A stretch of 64,000 nucleotides of DNA, from positions 2,113,501-2,177,500 of the forward strand of contig NC_010581.1 of NCBI RefSeq assembly GCF_000019845.1, in the 5' to 3' direction. The notes under the pieces are model-generated. The model was not told where the DNA came from. It did no database searches and was given only the letters and a program-made list of their open reading frames with translations. Positions 36,273 to 43,420 of the stretch are shown piece by piece. The position numbers and the translations under genes were made by a program. Numbering within the stretch: position 1 is the first letter of the stretch; the number at the start of each line of letters is the position of its first letter. Source of the stretch: Beijerinckia indica subsp. indica ATCC 9039. Its GTDB lineage: Bacteria > Pseudomonadota > Alphaproteobacteria > Rhizobiales > Beijerinckiaceae.

Positions 36273-38225
36273 TCAATCATTGGTCCGGAAGGCTTCGCCG
36301 CTTTCAAGCCCGCGCGTCGCCCCTTTCATCGATTCAAAAGGATTCTGTACCGTCGTGCCTTGTCGCTCTTTGGCTGCCCGCCGATAAGCCAGCAAGACAG
36401 GTTCGATCGGCGCATCTGGCGTTTGCACGCCAAGGTCGATGAGATCCCATGCCGCTTGAAGCAATGATCCAGCGCCTTCTGCGGCAAGTGCCTGGAAAGA
36501 TGCATCACTGGCATTCTTCTCCATGAGGGAAACAGCAGCCTGCCGCAAAGCAGCACGGATCTGTTCCTCGCCATAAAGCCCCTGGCGGAGCCAATTAGCA
36601 ATCTGCGCACTGATCAGGCGCAAGCTGGCGCGATCAGCGATGCGGACAAAATCCAGCCCATCCTCTTCATGCCGCTTCAAGCTGCTCTGGCCGTACTCAA
36701 TCAAGGCGACCAGCATGAGCAGGATCTGGCTGCAAAGAGTCTGGAGATCCGTCTCTGCCCCACTCTTCTTGTCCAAGACAACAGGCTCTGGCCACACGGG
36801 CGCTGAAGGCGCCTGTCCGCGATGAACGGCAAAGGCATGGAGCGCGACTGTGCTCGGCGAAGCCGCGAAAGCGCAGGCCGTGGATACAGGCGGCGCGAAA
36901 GAGAGCGCCGCCGAGGCGCTTTTCAAGCGAAGGGCTTCAGCAGCCGCATCGACAGGATCGGGAATGAAGGCAACGAAACGATTTTGCGCTGCGGCCTTGC
37001 ACGCGGCAAGAGCCCCATGAACCGCTCCCGTCTCCTCCATGAGGACGAGCTTGATCGCCTCTTTCGGCAATCTCAAAAAGCCTTCCAATCGGCTGGAAAT
37101 ATCGCAGGCGATTTGCACATCGCGGCTGCCGCGCAGCTTTGTCTTGACGGCATAGATCGCGCCCTTCGCGCTATTTGGCAGCCCGCGCCCACGCTTCAGA
37201 TCCTGGATCGCGATCAACGCCGTGACAGCCGCATCGATCAGGGTTTCCGGCACCGGCTCGCCATGTTTATCCAGGATCAGATCGCTGAGAACGGTTGGCG
37301 CCGCATGGCTTGCCATCAAGAGGCTATGCCCCGGCATGGACAAAGCCTCACTCTTAGGACCTGTAAAGGACGCATCCGTAGCCAGCAGACGTTCTGTCAC
37401 TTTGTTGTTTTTCTTGAACTGAGTCCGCAAACTTCCTTTCAAGACACCAAGCCAGTTGCGATAGGCCGCAACCTTCTCCTTGGCGTCGACACACAGAACG
37501 CTGTCTTCGAAATCGATCACGACAGCCAAGAGAGATTCAAGCTGGAGATCGGCGAGACCAGCCGGATGCTCACGTCCAATCGGATGACGACGATCGATCC
37601 GCAGAACGAGATACCCTTCTTCATGACGAAGCAGAAGCGCCGTAGGACGCTCCGCGCGTCCCTGAAAGCCACTATATTGCTCCGGATTTTTCAGTTCCGC
37701 GCGCTCGCCCGGCGCAAATTCGGCGAAGAATTTTCCCCCGGCCACGCCATAGAGCTTGACGTCGCCATGGCTTCCGTTTGCCAAAGGCACAATCTCATCG
37801 AGAAAGGCGCACACCGTTTCGATGACCTTGGCGCCGCGCACCTTATTGTAACTCGTCCCGCGTTCCGCACCATCGGCCTCGGAGATCAAGTGCGAGCTAT
37901 AAAGCGCGTCATAAAGGCTGCTCCAGCGCGCATTGGCGGCATTGAGGATATAACGGGGCTCTGATGCCGGCACGACGATTTGCGGACCCAGGAGCCGGGC
38001 CGCGATCGGATCAAGAGTCTCCGCAGAAGGAGCTTCAGTCGTGGCGGATGTTCCCTCCCCCTCCGCATCCGCCGCGCGCAAAAGCGGGGAAAACTCGTCG
38101 ATCAGCTTGGTCAGGCCAGTCCAGAATTGCAGCGCGCCAATGCCCGTGCCCGACAAGGCTTCATAAGTGACGAAATCATGCAGAGACTCATTAATGGTCA
38201 AGCTGCCGATCTTGATGGGTGGCAT
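36273..38225 (-). CDS. divergent malate synthase G paralog, probably altered activity
   Basis: 650 residues, colinear with the GlcB encoded at 50035-52218 over most of its length (shared blocks: [64 protein letters not shown]). An ungapped comparison by eye shows that the position of catalytic Arg337 of GlcB ([10 protein letters not shown]) is Ser306 (LLMASHAAP). The two Mg-ligand positions keep acids (E398, D426) and the late catalytic Asp is kept (D531), but the glyoxylate-binding GFLD is DPVD. About 65 residues between D426 and D531 are missing relative to GlcB, including the [21 protein letters not shown] region. Normal malate synthase activity is therefore doubtful. GAGGAAAAGC precedes the ATG. 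It is convergent with the signalling triad; an unknown gene precedes it on the same strand. Confidence 0.82.
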   Translation of the reverse strand: MPPIKIGSLTINESLHDFVTYEALSGTGIGALQFWTGLTKLIDEFSPLLRAADAEGEGTSATTEAPSAETLDPIAARLLGPQIVVPASEPRYILNAANARWSSLYDALYSSHLISEADGAERGTSYNKVRGAKVIETVCAFLDEIVPLANGSHGDVKLYGVAGGKFFAEFAPGERAELKNPEQYSGFQGRAERPTALLLRHEEGYLVLRIDRRHPIGREHPAGLADLQLESLLAVVIDFEDSVLCVDAKEKVAAYRNWLGVLKGSLRTQFKKNNKVTERLLATDASFTGPKSEALSMPGHSLLMASHAAPTVLSDLILDKHGEPVPETLIDAAVTALIAIQDLKRGRGLPNSAKGAIYAVKTKLRGSRDVQIACDISSRLEGFLRLPKEAIKLVLMEETGAVHGALAACKAAAQNRFVAFIPDPVDAAAEALRLKSASAALSFAPPVSTACAFAASPSTVALHAFAVHRGQAPSAPVWPEPVVLDKKSGAETDLQTLCSQILLMLVALIEYGQSSLKRHEEDGLDFVRIADRASLRLISAQIANWLRQGLYGEEQIRAALRQAAVSLMEKNASDASFQALAAEGAGSLLQAAWDLIDLGVQTPDAPIEPVLLAYRRAAKERQGTTVQNPFESMKGATRGLESGEAFRTND

Positions 38226-38402
38226 TCTATGCTTTTCCTCGCAGCCAAGAACTTCTCTTCATTGATCGCGGACAAAACGCGGAAGAGAGACTCCATAAAC
38301 TCTTAAGTCCGATGGTCCAGCCTGTCGCCGACCCCTTATCGCGTTTTGAGCAGCCTCGTGAAACGGCGTCAACCACCCTTGGTCCAGGGAGGCACGCTCG
38401 TC

Positions 38403-39296
38403 TCAAGCCATGGGCATGGCTGTAGGCGACAAACCGGCCAGAATTGTTTCTCCCGCGGCCCGGTAGGCTTCATGGTTCGTGTTCATGTCCACGACTGGAG
38501 AGACGCGATGATGGTTAGGTGGCCGCGTGCGCCCGTAAACCTCACCATCCTCACCCCTGAAACTGGCTATGATGTTCAACAGGCTCCGCCGCAAATACTT
38601 TTTGCCGGGCGTATAGAAAGTCCCGCTCATTGCCACGGTCTGCGTGACGTCGGGCGCCGCGTGCAATGTATTTTCGCTGAAGCGAATGAGACCGCCGCTC
38701 GGAGCCGAGACACGGCCATGGCGCCGGAAGCGATCGTCAAAATCCTGAGCGGAGGCCGCGAGTTGAGCCGGCCTGATACGCCTTCCCATGACCGAAGGAT
38801 CAAAAAATTCAGTCCCTCGGACGGAAGAATTGCCTCCCTCGCCTGGATCGATGGCGGTCACGACATAGATCACCATCTTGCCTTCGGTTGCATGCATATG
38901 GATTTGATCGAACAATAAATGTTCCTGGCGCTCATAATCCATGCGGAAGAATTGCAAGCTGACCTGGCAAAGATCCGCGATGCGGCCTCCCGCGTGATGA
39001 TAGAAATCCTCCATGATCAGCGCGGTTGTCGGCAGGAGAAAAGCGAGATTGGCAGGCAGGCAGATCGTGCTCGTACCCTGGGCCTTGATTTCGAAAGCGC
39101 CAACATTGAAATCCTCGCCCTTCGCGAAAACTGAAAGGTCCGGCACCATGCCGACGACAGCCGGCAGATCACGATTGGTATCGAGAAAATCCCGTGGATC
39201 ACGCGCTTGCGGTGCGAGGCCTTCAGCGGCTCTTGCCTCGGGCGATGGCGTGATGATCAAACCCTCCCGGGAAAGATCGGCATATTCTATCTTCAT
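38403..39296 (-). CDS. unrecognised 297-residue soluble protein
   Basis: Coding character is good, but I do not recognise the family. No signal peptide or membrane segment. The middle holds histidines and acids in a beta-rich setting: YERQEHLLFDQIHMHATEGKMVIYVVTAIDPGEGGNSSV, and SGGLIRFSENTLHAAPDVTQTVAMSGTFYTPGKKYLRRSLLNIIASF. An HxH/HxE-like pair followed about 90 residues later by a single His with nearby Arg is reminiscent of double-stranded beta-helix (cupin or 2-oxoglutarate/Fe oxygenase) enzymes, but this is only a pattern guess. It lies 177 bp upstream of the malate synthase paralog on the same strand, so the two may form a unit. It is divergent from the regulator cassette at 39519. 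Confidence 0.7.
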   Translation of the reverse strand: MKIEYADLSREGLIITPSPEARAAEGLAPQARDPRDFLDTNRDLPAVVGMVPDLSVFAKGEDFNVGAFEIKAQGTSTICLPANLAFLLPTTALIMEDFYHHAGGRIADLCQVSLQFFRMDYERQEHLLFDQIHMHATEGKMVIYVVTAIDPGEGGNSSVRGTEFFDPSVMGRRIRPAQLAASAQDFDDRFRRHGRVSAPSGGLIRFSENTLHAAPDVTQTVAMSGTFYTPGKKYLRRSLLNIIASFRGEDGEVYGRTRPPNHHRVSPVVDMNTNHEAYRAAGETILAGLSPTAMPMA

Positions 39297-39469
39297 GGGT
39301 CAACATCCCAAGCCCCCATTCCAAGGCATTTCCCGAAGGCAATTCCTTCACGCATCATCGCGATGCGAATCTTATGGGCTGGCGGGGAGCGCATAAGGGG
39401 AGCGGAATGGACGTTTGCCAAAAAGCAAGGATTGGACCTGTCAGCGTGGGCCGAGCCACTTGACGGCCT

Positions 39470-39507
39470 ATGTTTCATATGTCAGTTAAATATGACATAT
39501 GAAACAT
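39470..39507 (+). promoter_or_regulatory. 38-bp operator with perfect 15-bp arms
   Basis: ATGTTTCATATGTCA (39470-39484) and its exact reverse complement TGACATATGAAACAT (39493-39507) flank an 8-base AT-rich spacer. Each arm itself contains the palindrome CATATG. It ends 11 bases before the proposed GTG start of the ArsR-like regulator, so it is probably an autoregulatory operator for the cassette. It could also act on the divergent gene starting at 39296. Confidence 0.85.
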
Positions 39508-39518
39508 GGGGGGTGTTC

Positions 39519-39875
39519 GTGGCGACCGGAGACCAGCTCTTGATGGCCCTTTCCGCGCTCGCCAATTCGCATCGCTTGCGTATCCTTGCCTGTCTCACCA
39601 CAAAGGGGCGCACTTACATCAGCCAGCTCGCGCGCGATGTCGGCATCAGCCGGCCGCTTTTGCATCTGCATTTGCAAAAACTTGAAGATGCCGGCCTTGT
39701 CACCGGCAAGCTCGAGCTTTCAAGCGATGGCAAGGCGCTCAATTTTTTCGAAGTCACGGATTTCAACATCACCTTAAACCCATCGAGCATAGCCGACGCG
39801 GTCAAGTCCCTGACGACATCGCCCCCGAAAGCCGATGCGGACACATTGTCTCAAAAGGGAAACCAGCATGACTGA
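39519..39875 (+). CDS. ArsR-like winged-helix transcriptional regulator
   Basis: 118 residues. Winged-helix fold: ALANSHRLRILACLTTKGRTYISQLARDVGISRPLLHLHLQKLEDAGLVTGKLELSSDGKALNFFEVTDF, with the recognition helix around SRPLLHLHLQKLEDAG and a beta wing after it. No cysteine pair or other metal site of ArsR/SmtB type is seen, so the signal is unknown. I choose GTG 39519 (after GGGGGG); an ATG at 39492 would lie inside the operator. The gene overlaps the next by eight bases. It probably controls the three membrane-protein genes that follow and itself. Confidence 0.83.
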   Translation: MATGDQLLMALSALANSHRLRILACLTTKGRTYISQLARDVGISRPLLHLHLQKLEDAGLVTGKLELSSDGKALNFFEVTDFNITLNPSSIADAVKSLTTSPPKADADTLSQKGNQHD

Positions 39876-40095
39876 ACATGCACAGATCTTTTTCTGGGTG
39901 ACGCTCCTCGCCCTCATTACCGTCTGGTCCATTTTCGGCATGAAATATTTCTCTGCCGCCCGTCAGGCCCGGCTTCGTTTCGCGGCGGATTCCGATTACC
40001 GGAAATTGGCGGAAAAGATCGCCGATGCGCAAACATCGAGCGTCAACGCTCTCGCCGCATTACAGACTGACTTCGCCGAATTGAAAACCGGCTGA
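39868..40095 (+). CDS. small single-span membrane protein
   Basis: 75 residues: one hydrophobic segment (IFFWVTLLALITVWSIFGMKYF, about 6-27), then a charged helix likely to form a coiled coil (ARQARLRFAADSDYRKLAEKIADAQTSSVNALAALQTDFAELK). ATG 39868 overlaps the end of the regulator gene, with AAAAGGGAAACC as ribosome site. No family name comes to mind, but the position between an ArsR-like regulator and a DUF3817 protein suggests a dedicated membrane partner. Confidence 0.75.
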   Translation: MTEHAQIFFWVTLLALITVWSIFGMKYFSAARQARLRFAADSDYRKLAEKIADAQTSSVNALAALQTDFAELKTG

Positions 40096-40129
40096 CTAAA
40101 ATCGAAACCGTCTTGAAGGAAGTCGAATA

Positions 40130-40468
40130 ATGGCCGCTCCCCTCGATAAAAAGGCTGAAGAGCGAAGGGATTTACAGCTCATGCAATGGGCTTCGCTTCT
40201 CGAAGGCACAACCCTCGTCCTTCTCGTTTTCATCGCTGTGCCGCTCAAGCACCTAGGCGGCTGTCCGATCGCGACCTCCATCATGGGCCCGATCCACGGC
40301 CTGGCCTTTCTCTTCTATGTCTGGATGATGTTTCGGCTCACCGCTTCTGCGGATTGGTCGAAGGGCGAGATGGCCCGCCTGCTCATTGCAGCCCTTATTC
40401 CCTTCGGCGCTTTCGCGAACGAGCGTATCCTGCGCAAAAAAGCCGCCGAAATCGACGCGACAGCCTGA
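40130..40468 (+). CDS. DUF3817 membrane protein
   Basis: 112 residues with three hydrophobic segments and the family pattern ASLLEGTTLVLLVFIAVPLKHLGG...GPIHGLAFLFYVWMMF...ALIPFGAFANERIL. The E-G-x-T, GPIHG and P-F-G-x-F motifs are typical of DUF3817, whose biochemical role is unknown. It is third in the regulator cassette, 34 bp after the small membrane protein and 7 bp before the CopD-like gene. Confidence 0.88.
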   Translation: MAAPLDKKAEERRDLQLMQWASLLEGTTLVLLVFIAVPLKHLGGCPIATSIMGPIHGLAFLFYVWMMFRLTASADWSKGEMARLLIAALIPFGAFANERILRKKAAEIDATA

Positions 40469-40475
40469 GCTCTTC

Positions 40476-40907
40476 ATGGACTATTATCTTTGGTTCAAGG
40501 CGCTGCATATTGCGGCCGTGGTGACATGGATCGGCGGCATGCTGGTCATGGGCATGGCTCTTTCGCATCTCCTCGCCTCACCTCAGCCATCCAAGCCGGA
40601 AAATGTCCGCCTTGTCGAAGCAATCCGGCTATGGGATGGGCGCGTCACCACCCCCGCCATGCTGCTTGCCTGGGCGCTCGGCATCACCATGGCGGTGACG
40701 GCCCGCTGGTTTCCGGCTCCCTGGCTCATGGTGAAACTGGTTTTCGTCCTGGCTCTTTCAGCTCTGCATGGCCTCGAAGCCGGCGCCTTGCGCAAATGGG
40801 AGCGCGACCCAGAGGGATCACCCCCCGCATTTCTGCGTCATGCGCCACGTCTGATCGTGGCGGTGGTGATCGCGATAGCGATCCTGGCCGTCGTCAAACC
40901 GTTCTAA
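40476..40907 (+). CDS. CopD/HemJ-like four-helix membrane protein
   Basis: 143 residues with four hydrophobic segments. It starts YYLWFKALHIAAVVTWIGGMLVMGM, a pattern (ALH-x-x-x-V-x-W-x-GGM) shared by CopD, DUF2269 and HemJ-type proteins, where the His can bind haem or metal. A further His occurs in SALHGLEAG. Protoporphyrinogen oxidase (HemJ) is less likely, as HemJ continues with a longer conserved C-terminal part. ATG 40476 is 7 bp after the DUF3817 stop; last gene of the cassette. Confidence 0.75.
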   Translation: MDYYLWFKALHIAAVVTWIGGMLVMGMALSHLLASPQPSKPENVRLVEAIRLWDGRVTTPAMLLAWALGITMAVTARWFPAPWLMVKLVFVLALSALHGLEAGALRKWERDPEGSPPAFLRHAPRLIVAVVIAIAILAVVKPF

Positions 40908-40909
40908 AT

Positions 40910-41491
40910 TTATACGGGCGCTCCCGCTTTGGCGGCTTCCGATACCTCGATCAGCTGGCCGGTTTTGACATCATAGATAAAGCCATGAATCGGAATTCGG
41001 CCAGGGACGAGTGGATGCGAACGAATACGCTCCACATCCTCCACCACACTCGCGGCCAGATCCTTGAAACTCAGCCATTTGACATAATGGCCATGAACAC
41101 TGCCGGGGCCTGCCCCGTGATCATGCCAACCCTGGTCGTCGATCGTCGCCGTCTCTAAACTCTGCTCCAGCAAATCGCCAATAATATCATCGTCGAAAAG
41201 CTGCATGCCGCAATCGGTGTGGTGGATCACAAACCATTCGCGCGTGCCAAGCAATTTATAACTGATGACCAGCGATCTGATCGCATCATCACTGGCGCGC
41301 CCACCGGCATTGCGGATGACATGGGCATCCCCCTCGGCGAGACCAGCATATTTCGCGGGATCAAGACGCGCGTCCATACAGGTCAAAATGGCAAAGCGAC
41401 GGGCCGGCGGCAGTGCGAGCGTGCCCTTCTCGCCAAAGGAATCCACATAGGTTTGATTGGCGGCAAGGATCTCGCCACGGATCTCGGACAT
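40910..41491 (-). CDS. beta-carbonic anhydrase
   Basis: Zinc enzyme for CO2/bicarbonate interconversion. The zinc ligands are visible: Cys in [16 protein letters not shown] with the Asp-Arg dyad, then HHTDCGM with His and Cys. [23 protein letters not shown] is typical. It resembles the short, single-domain beta class (about 165-195 residues) without the N-terminal arm of plant-type enzymes. Two starts are possible (41500 or 41491); [15 protein letters not shown] fits the ribosome site GGAG better. It is convergent with the membrane cassette and ends two bases from it. Confidence 0.9.
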   Translation of the reverse strand: MSEIRGEILAANQTYVDSFGEKGTLALPPARRFAILTCMDARLDPAKYAGLAEGDAHVIRNAGGRASDDAIRSLVISYKLLGTREWFVIHHTDCGMQLFDDDIIGDLLEQSLETATIDDQGWHDHGAGPGSVHGHYVKWLSFKDLAASVVEDVERIRSHPLVPGRIPIHGFIYDVKTGQLIEVSEAAKAGAPV

Positions 41492-41664
41492 TCGCTCCAT
41501 CTCCCCCTTTGCTCGGGCTCATTCCGCGGCTTTCTCACCGCGAAGGGCGATCCTGCCGACTGGCGTCAGAGCCATCATAGGCCAGACTCTCTGTTAATCA
41601 ATAAAAACCATGGTTTTTATTGATCATAAGGCTACGATGCAGCACAGCCTCTGATTGAAAGGCG

Positions 41665-42381
41665 TCAGCCCTTCGCTTGTGCTAGTCTGTCCAGAAGTTC
41701 CGTCAGCAGCAGGCGCTCGCCGGGTGTTAACGCATCAGCCTCGTCGAGATGAGTGCGAAGTCCGACCGCAAGTGATGTCAGGTCATCGTGCGACTGCACT
41801 GGTCGTTCCGTAACCAACGAAGCGAGGACGGCTTCCAGGGCAAGGGTCGAAAGCTGCGGATCACGCTGTCCTTCAGGCGTGGAGAGAAGGGTCGCCACGG
41901 TGCCGACCCCAGCAGCATGAATCAGCGCAACAGCCCGTTCCACCGGCATTTTCAGACGGCCGGAGCGAGCGATCCGCTCGACCCGTTTCTTCAGGACAGC
42001 GATGCCGGCAAGCACGGCCGGCGATGGAGGGCCTGCCGCGCCAATTTCGTTTATGATCGCGAAGACCGCCGGATTGCCGAGTCCGAACGCGACATAGGAA
42101 TCCCACGCATCGCGCAAATCTTGGACCGGATCGGGATGCGGCTCCGCCGCGACCTTCTGCGCGATAAAGGCTGTCAGCCCATGTTCCGCCACGGCATCGA
42201 GCAATCCGCGCTTCTCGCCAAATAAGCGGTACAATGTCGGCGCCTGTACTCCCGCCGCTGCTGCCACGGCCCGTGTCGTCAGCGCCGCGACACCGCCGCT
42301 GGCGATGAGCCTGGACGCGGCTTCGAGAATCTTAGAGCGCGCGTCCGGCTCCTCTGTCTCGCTGTTAGGTCGAGCTGCCAT
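41665..42381 (-). CDS. TetR family transcriptional regulator
   Basis: 238 residues. N-terminal helix-turn-helix: RSKILEAASRLIASGGVAALTTRAVAAAAGVQAPTLYRLFGEKRGLLDAVAEHG (about 15-68), a typical TetR DNA-binding domain, followed by a helical ligand domain. Start at ATG 42381 (MAARPNSE), though the frame opens at 42435. Divergent from an NmrA-type oxidoreductase with a small palindrome between them, the usual layout of a repressor and its target. Ligand unknown. Confidence 0.9.
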   Translation of the reverse strand: MAARPNSETEEPDARSKILEAASRLIASGGVAALTTRAVAAAAGVQAPTLYRLFGEKRGLLDAVAEHGLTAFIAQKVAAEPHPDPVQDLRDAWDSYVAFGLGNPAVFAIINEIGAAGPPSPAVLAGIAVLKKRVERIARSGRLKMPVERAVALIHAAGVGTVATLLSTPEGQRDPQLSTLALEAVLASLVTERPVQSHDDLTSLAVGLRTHLDEADALTPGERLLLTELLDRLAQAKG

Positions 42382-42436
42382 GATGATGTGTAGCATTGAC
42401 CCGCCACCGCCGATAGCGCTGATTGCATCAGTCAAT

Positions 42437-42450
42437 TATCAATGATATCA
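42437..42450. promoter_or_regulatory. candidate TetR operator
   Basis: TATCA-A-TGATA (42437-42447) overlaps the perfect palindrome TGATATCA (42443-42450), in the short gap between the divergent TetR and oxidoreductase genes. The position is right for a shared operator. The size is modest, so chance is possible. Confidence 0.4.
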
Positions 42451-42484
42451 CTTTGTCATTTCCACCGATAATGGGAAGGCAAGG

Positions 42485-43342
42485 ATGATCGTCGTTACCG
42501 GGGCAAACGGGCAACTCGGGAAAGCAATCATAGAGGGTCTGCTGCGTCGCCTTCCGGCCGACCAAATCATTGCGAGCGTGCGCGACCCCGCAAAAGCGTC
42601 CGCGCTCAGTGCGCAGAGCATCGAGGTTCGCGCAGGAGACTTCGCTGATGCGGCAAGCATAAAGAGCGCGTTTGCGGGTGCCGACCAAGTCTTGATCGTT
42701 TCTGCCGACAAGCTCGGCGAGGAGGCGCGGCGACTGCATCACACCGCGATCGAGGCTGCCCGAGAAACTGGCGTAGGCCGCATCCTTTACACCAGCCACA
42801 TGGGTGCGCGGGCCGGTTCGCCCTTCGCGCCAGGCGATCAGCATGCGGGGACCGAAGCGGACCTTGCGGCGAGTGGTCTGGCCTACACGTCCTTGCGCCA
42901 CGGCTTTTATGCCGAGAGCTGCCTGCATATGGTGGGGGAAGCCCTGAGAGCTGGCGAATTGCGCGTGCCCGAAGATGGCCCGGTCAGCTGGACCGCGCGG
43001 GACGATCTGGCGGAAGCAGATGCGGCCATCCTCGTCGATGAGGGGAAATGGGACGGCATCACGCCGCCGCTGACGGCCTCGCAGGCGGTGACAATGGCTG
43101 AGCTCGCAACACTCGCATCCGAGGTGGCCGGACGCGAGGTGCGGCACATCACCGTTTCCGATGAGGAATGGACAGAAGCGAAGATCGCGGCAGGCATGCC
43201 CGCCCTTTATGCCGAAATGCTGTTGGATGTGTTCGTCGCAGCCCGCCGCGGTGATTTTGCCGCTACCGATCCGGCATTGGAGACGCTTATTGGCCGCGCA
43301 CCCCGAACGATGCGCGAGATACTCGGCGCGTTCGGGCTGTGA
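42485..43342 (+). CDS. NmrA-like NAD(P)-binding oxidoreductase (QorB type)
   Basis: 285 residues, atypical short-chain dehydrogenase. MIVVTGANGQLGKAIIEGL is the dinucleotide-binding start, SVRDPAKASAL follows strand two, and GRILYTSHMGARAGSPFAPGDQHAGTEADLAASGLAYTSLRHGFYAES is typical of QorB-like NAD(P)H:quinone reductases. No Tyr-x3-Lys active site. ATG follows GGAAGGCAAGG. Divergent from a TetR gene that probably represses it; induction by a quinone or aldehyde would be typical (inference). Confidence 0.85.
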   Translation: MIVVTGANGQLGKAIIEGLLRRLPADQIIASVRDPAKASALSAQSIEVRAGDFADAASIKSAFAGADQVLIVSADKLGEEARRLHHTAIEAARETGVGRILYTSHMGARAGSPFAPGDQHAGTEADLAASGLAYTSLRHGFYAESCLHMVGEALRAGELRVPEDGPVSWTARDDLAEADAAILVDEGKWDGITPPLTASQAVTMAELATLASEVAGREVRHITVSDEEWTEAKIAAGMPALYAEMLLDVFVAARRGDFAATDPALETLIGRAPRTMREILGAFGL

Positions 43343-43420
43343 AAGCTGGCTTGCCGCCGAGCGACATGGTTTCGCAACAAGCGGACCGGGTGCTTTCCAC
43401 CAGTCTCGGCTATTTCCGAT

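Noticed and set aside
36822..37964. 380-codon plus-strand frame inside the malate synthase paralog
   Set aside because: The minus strand aligns with GlcB over its length; the plus frame has no recognisable motif.
36273..38225. Pseudogene status for the malate synthase paralog
   Set aside because: The frame is intact over 650 codons, has a good ribosome site, and keeps the metal-ligand acids and the structural blocks.
40476..40907. HemJ (protoporphyrinogen oxidase) for the CopD-like protein
   Set aside because: The first helix is similar, but the later conserved part of HemJ is not apparent; a CopD/DUF2269-type label is safer.
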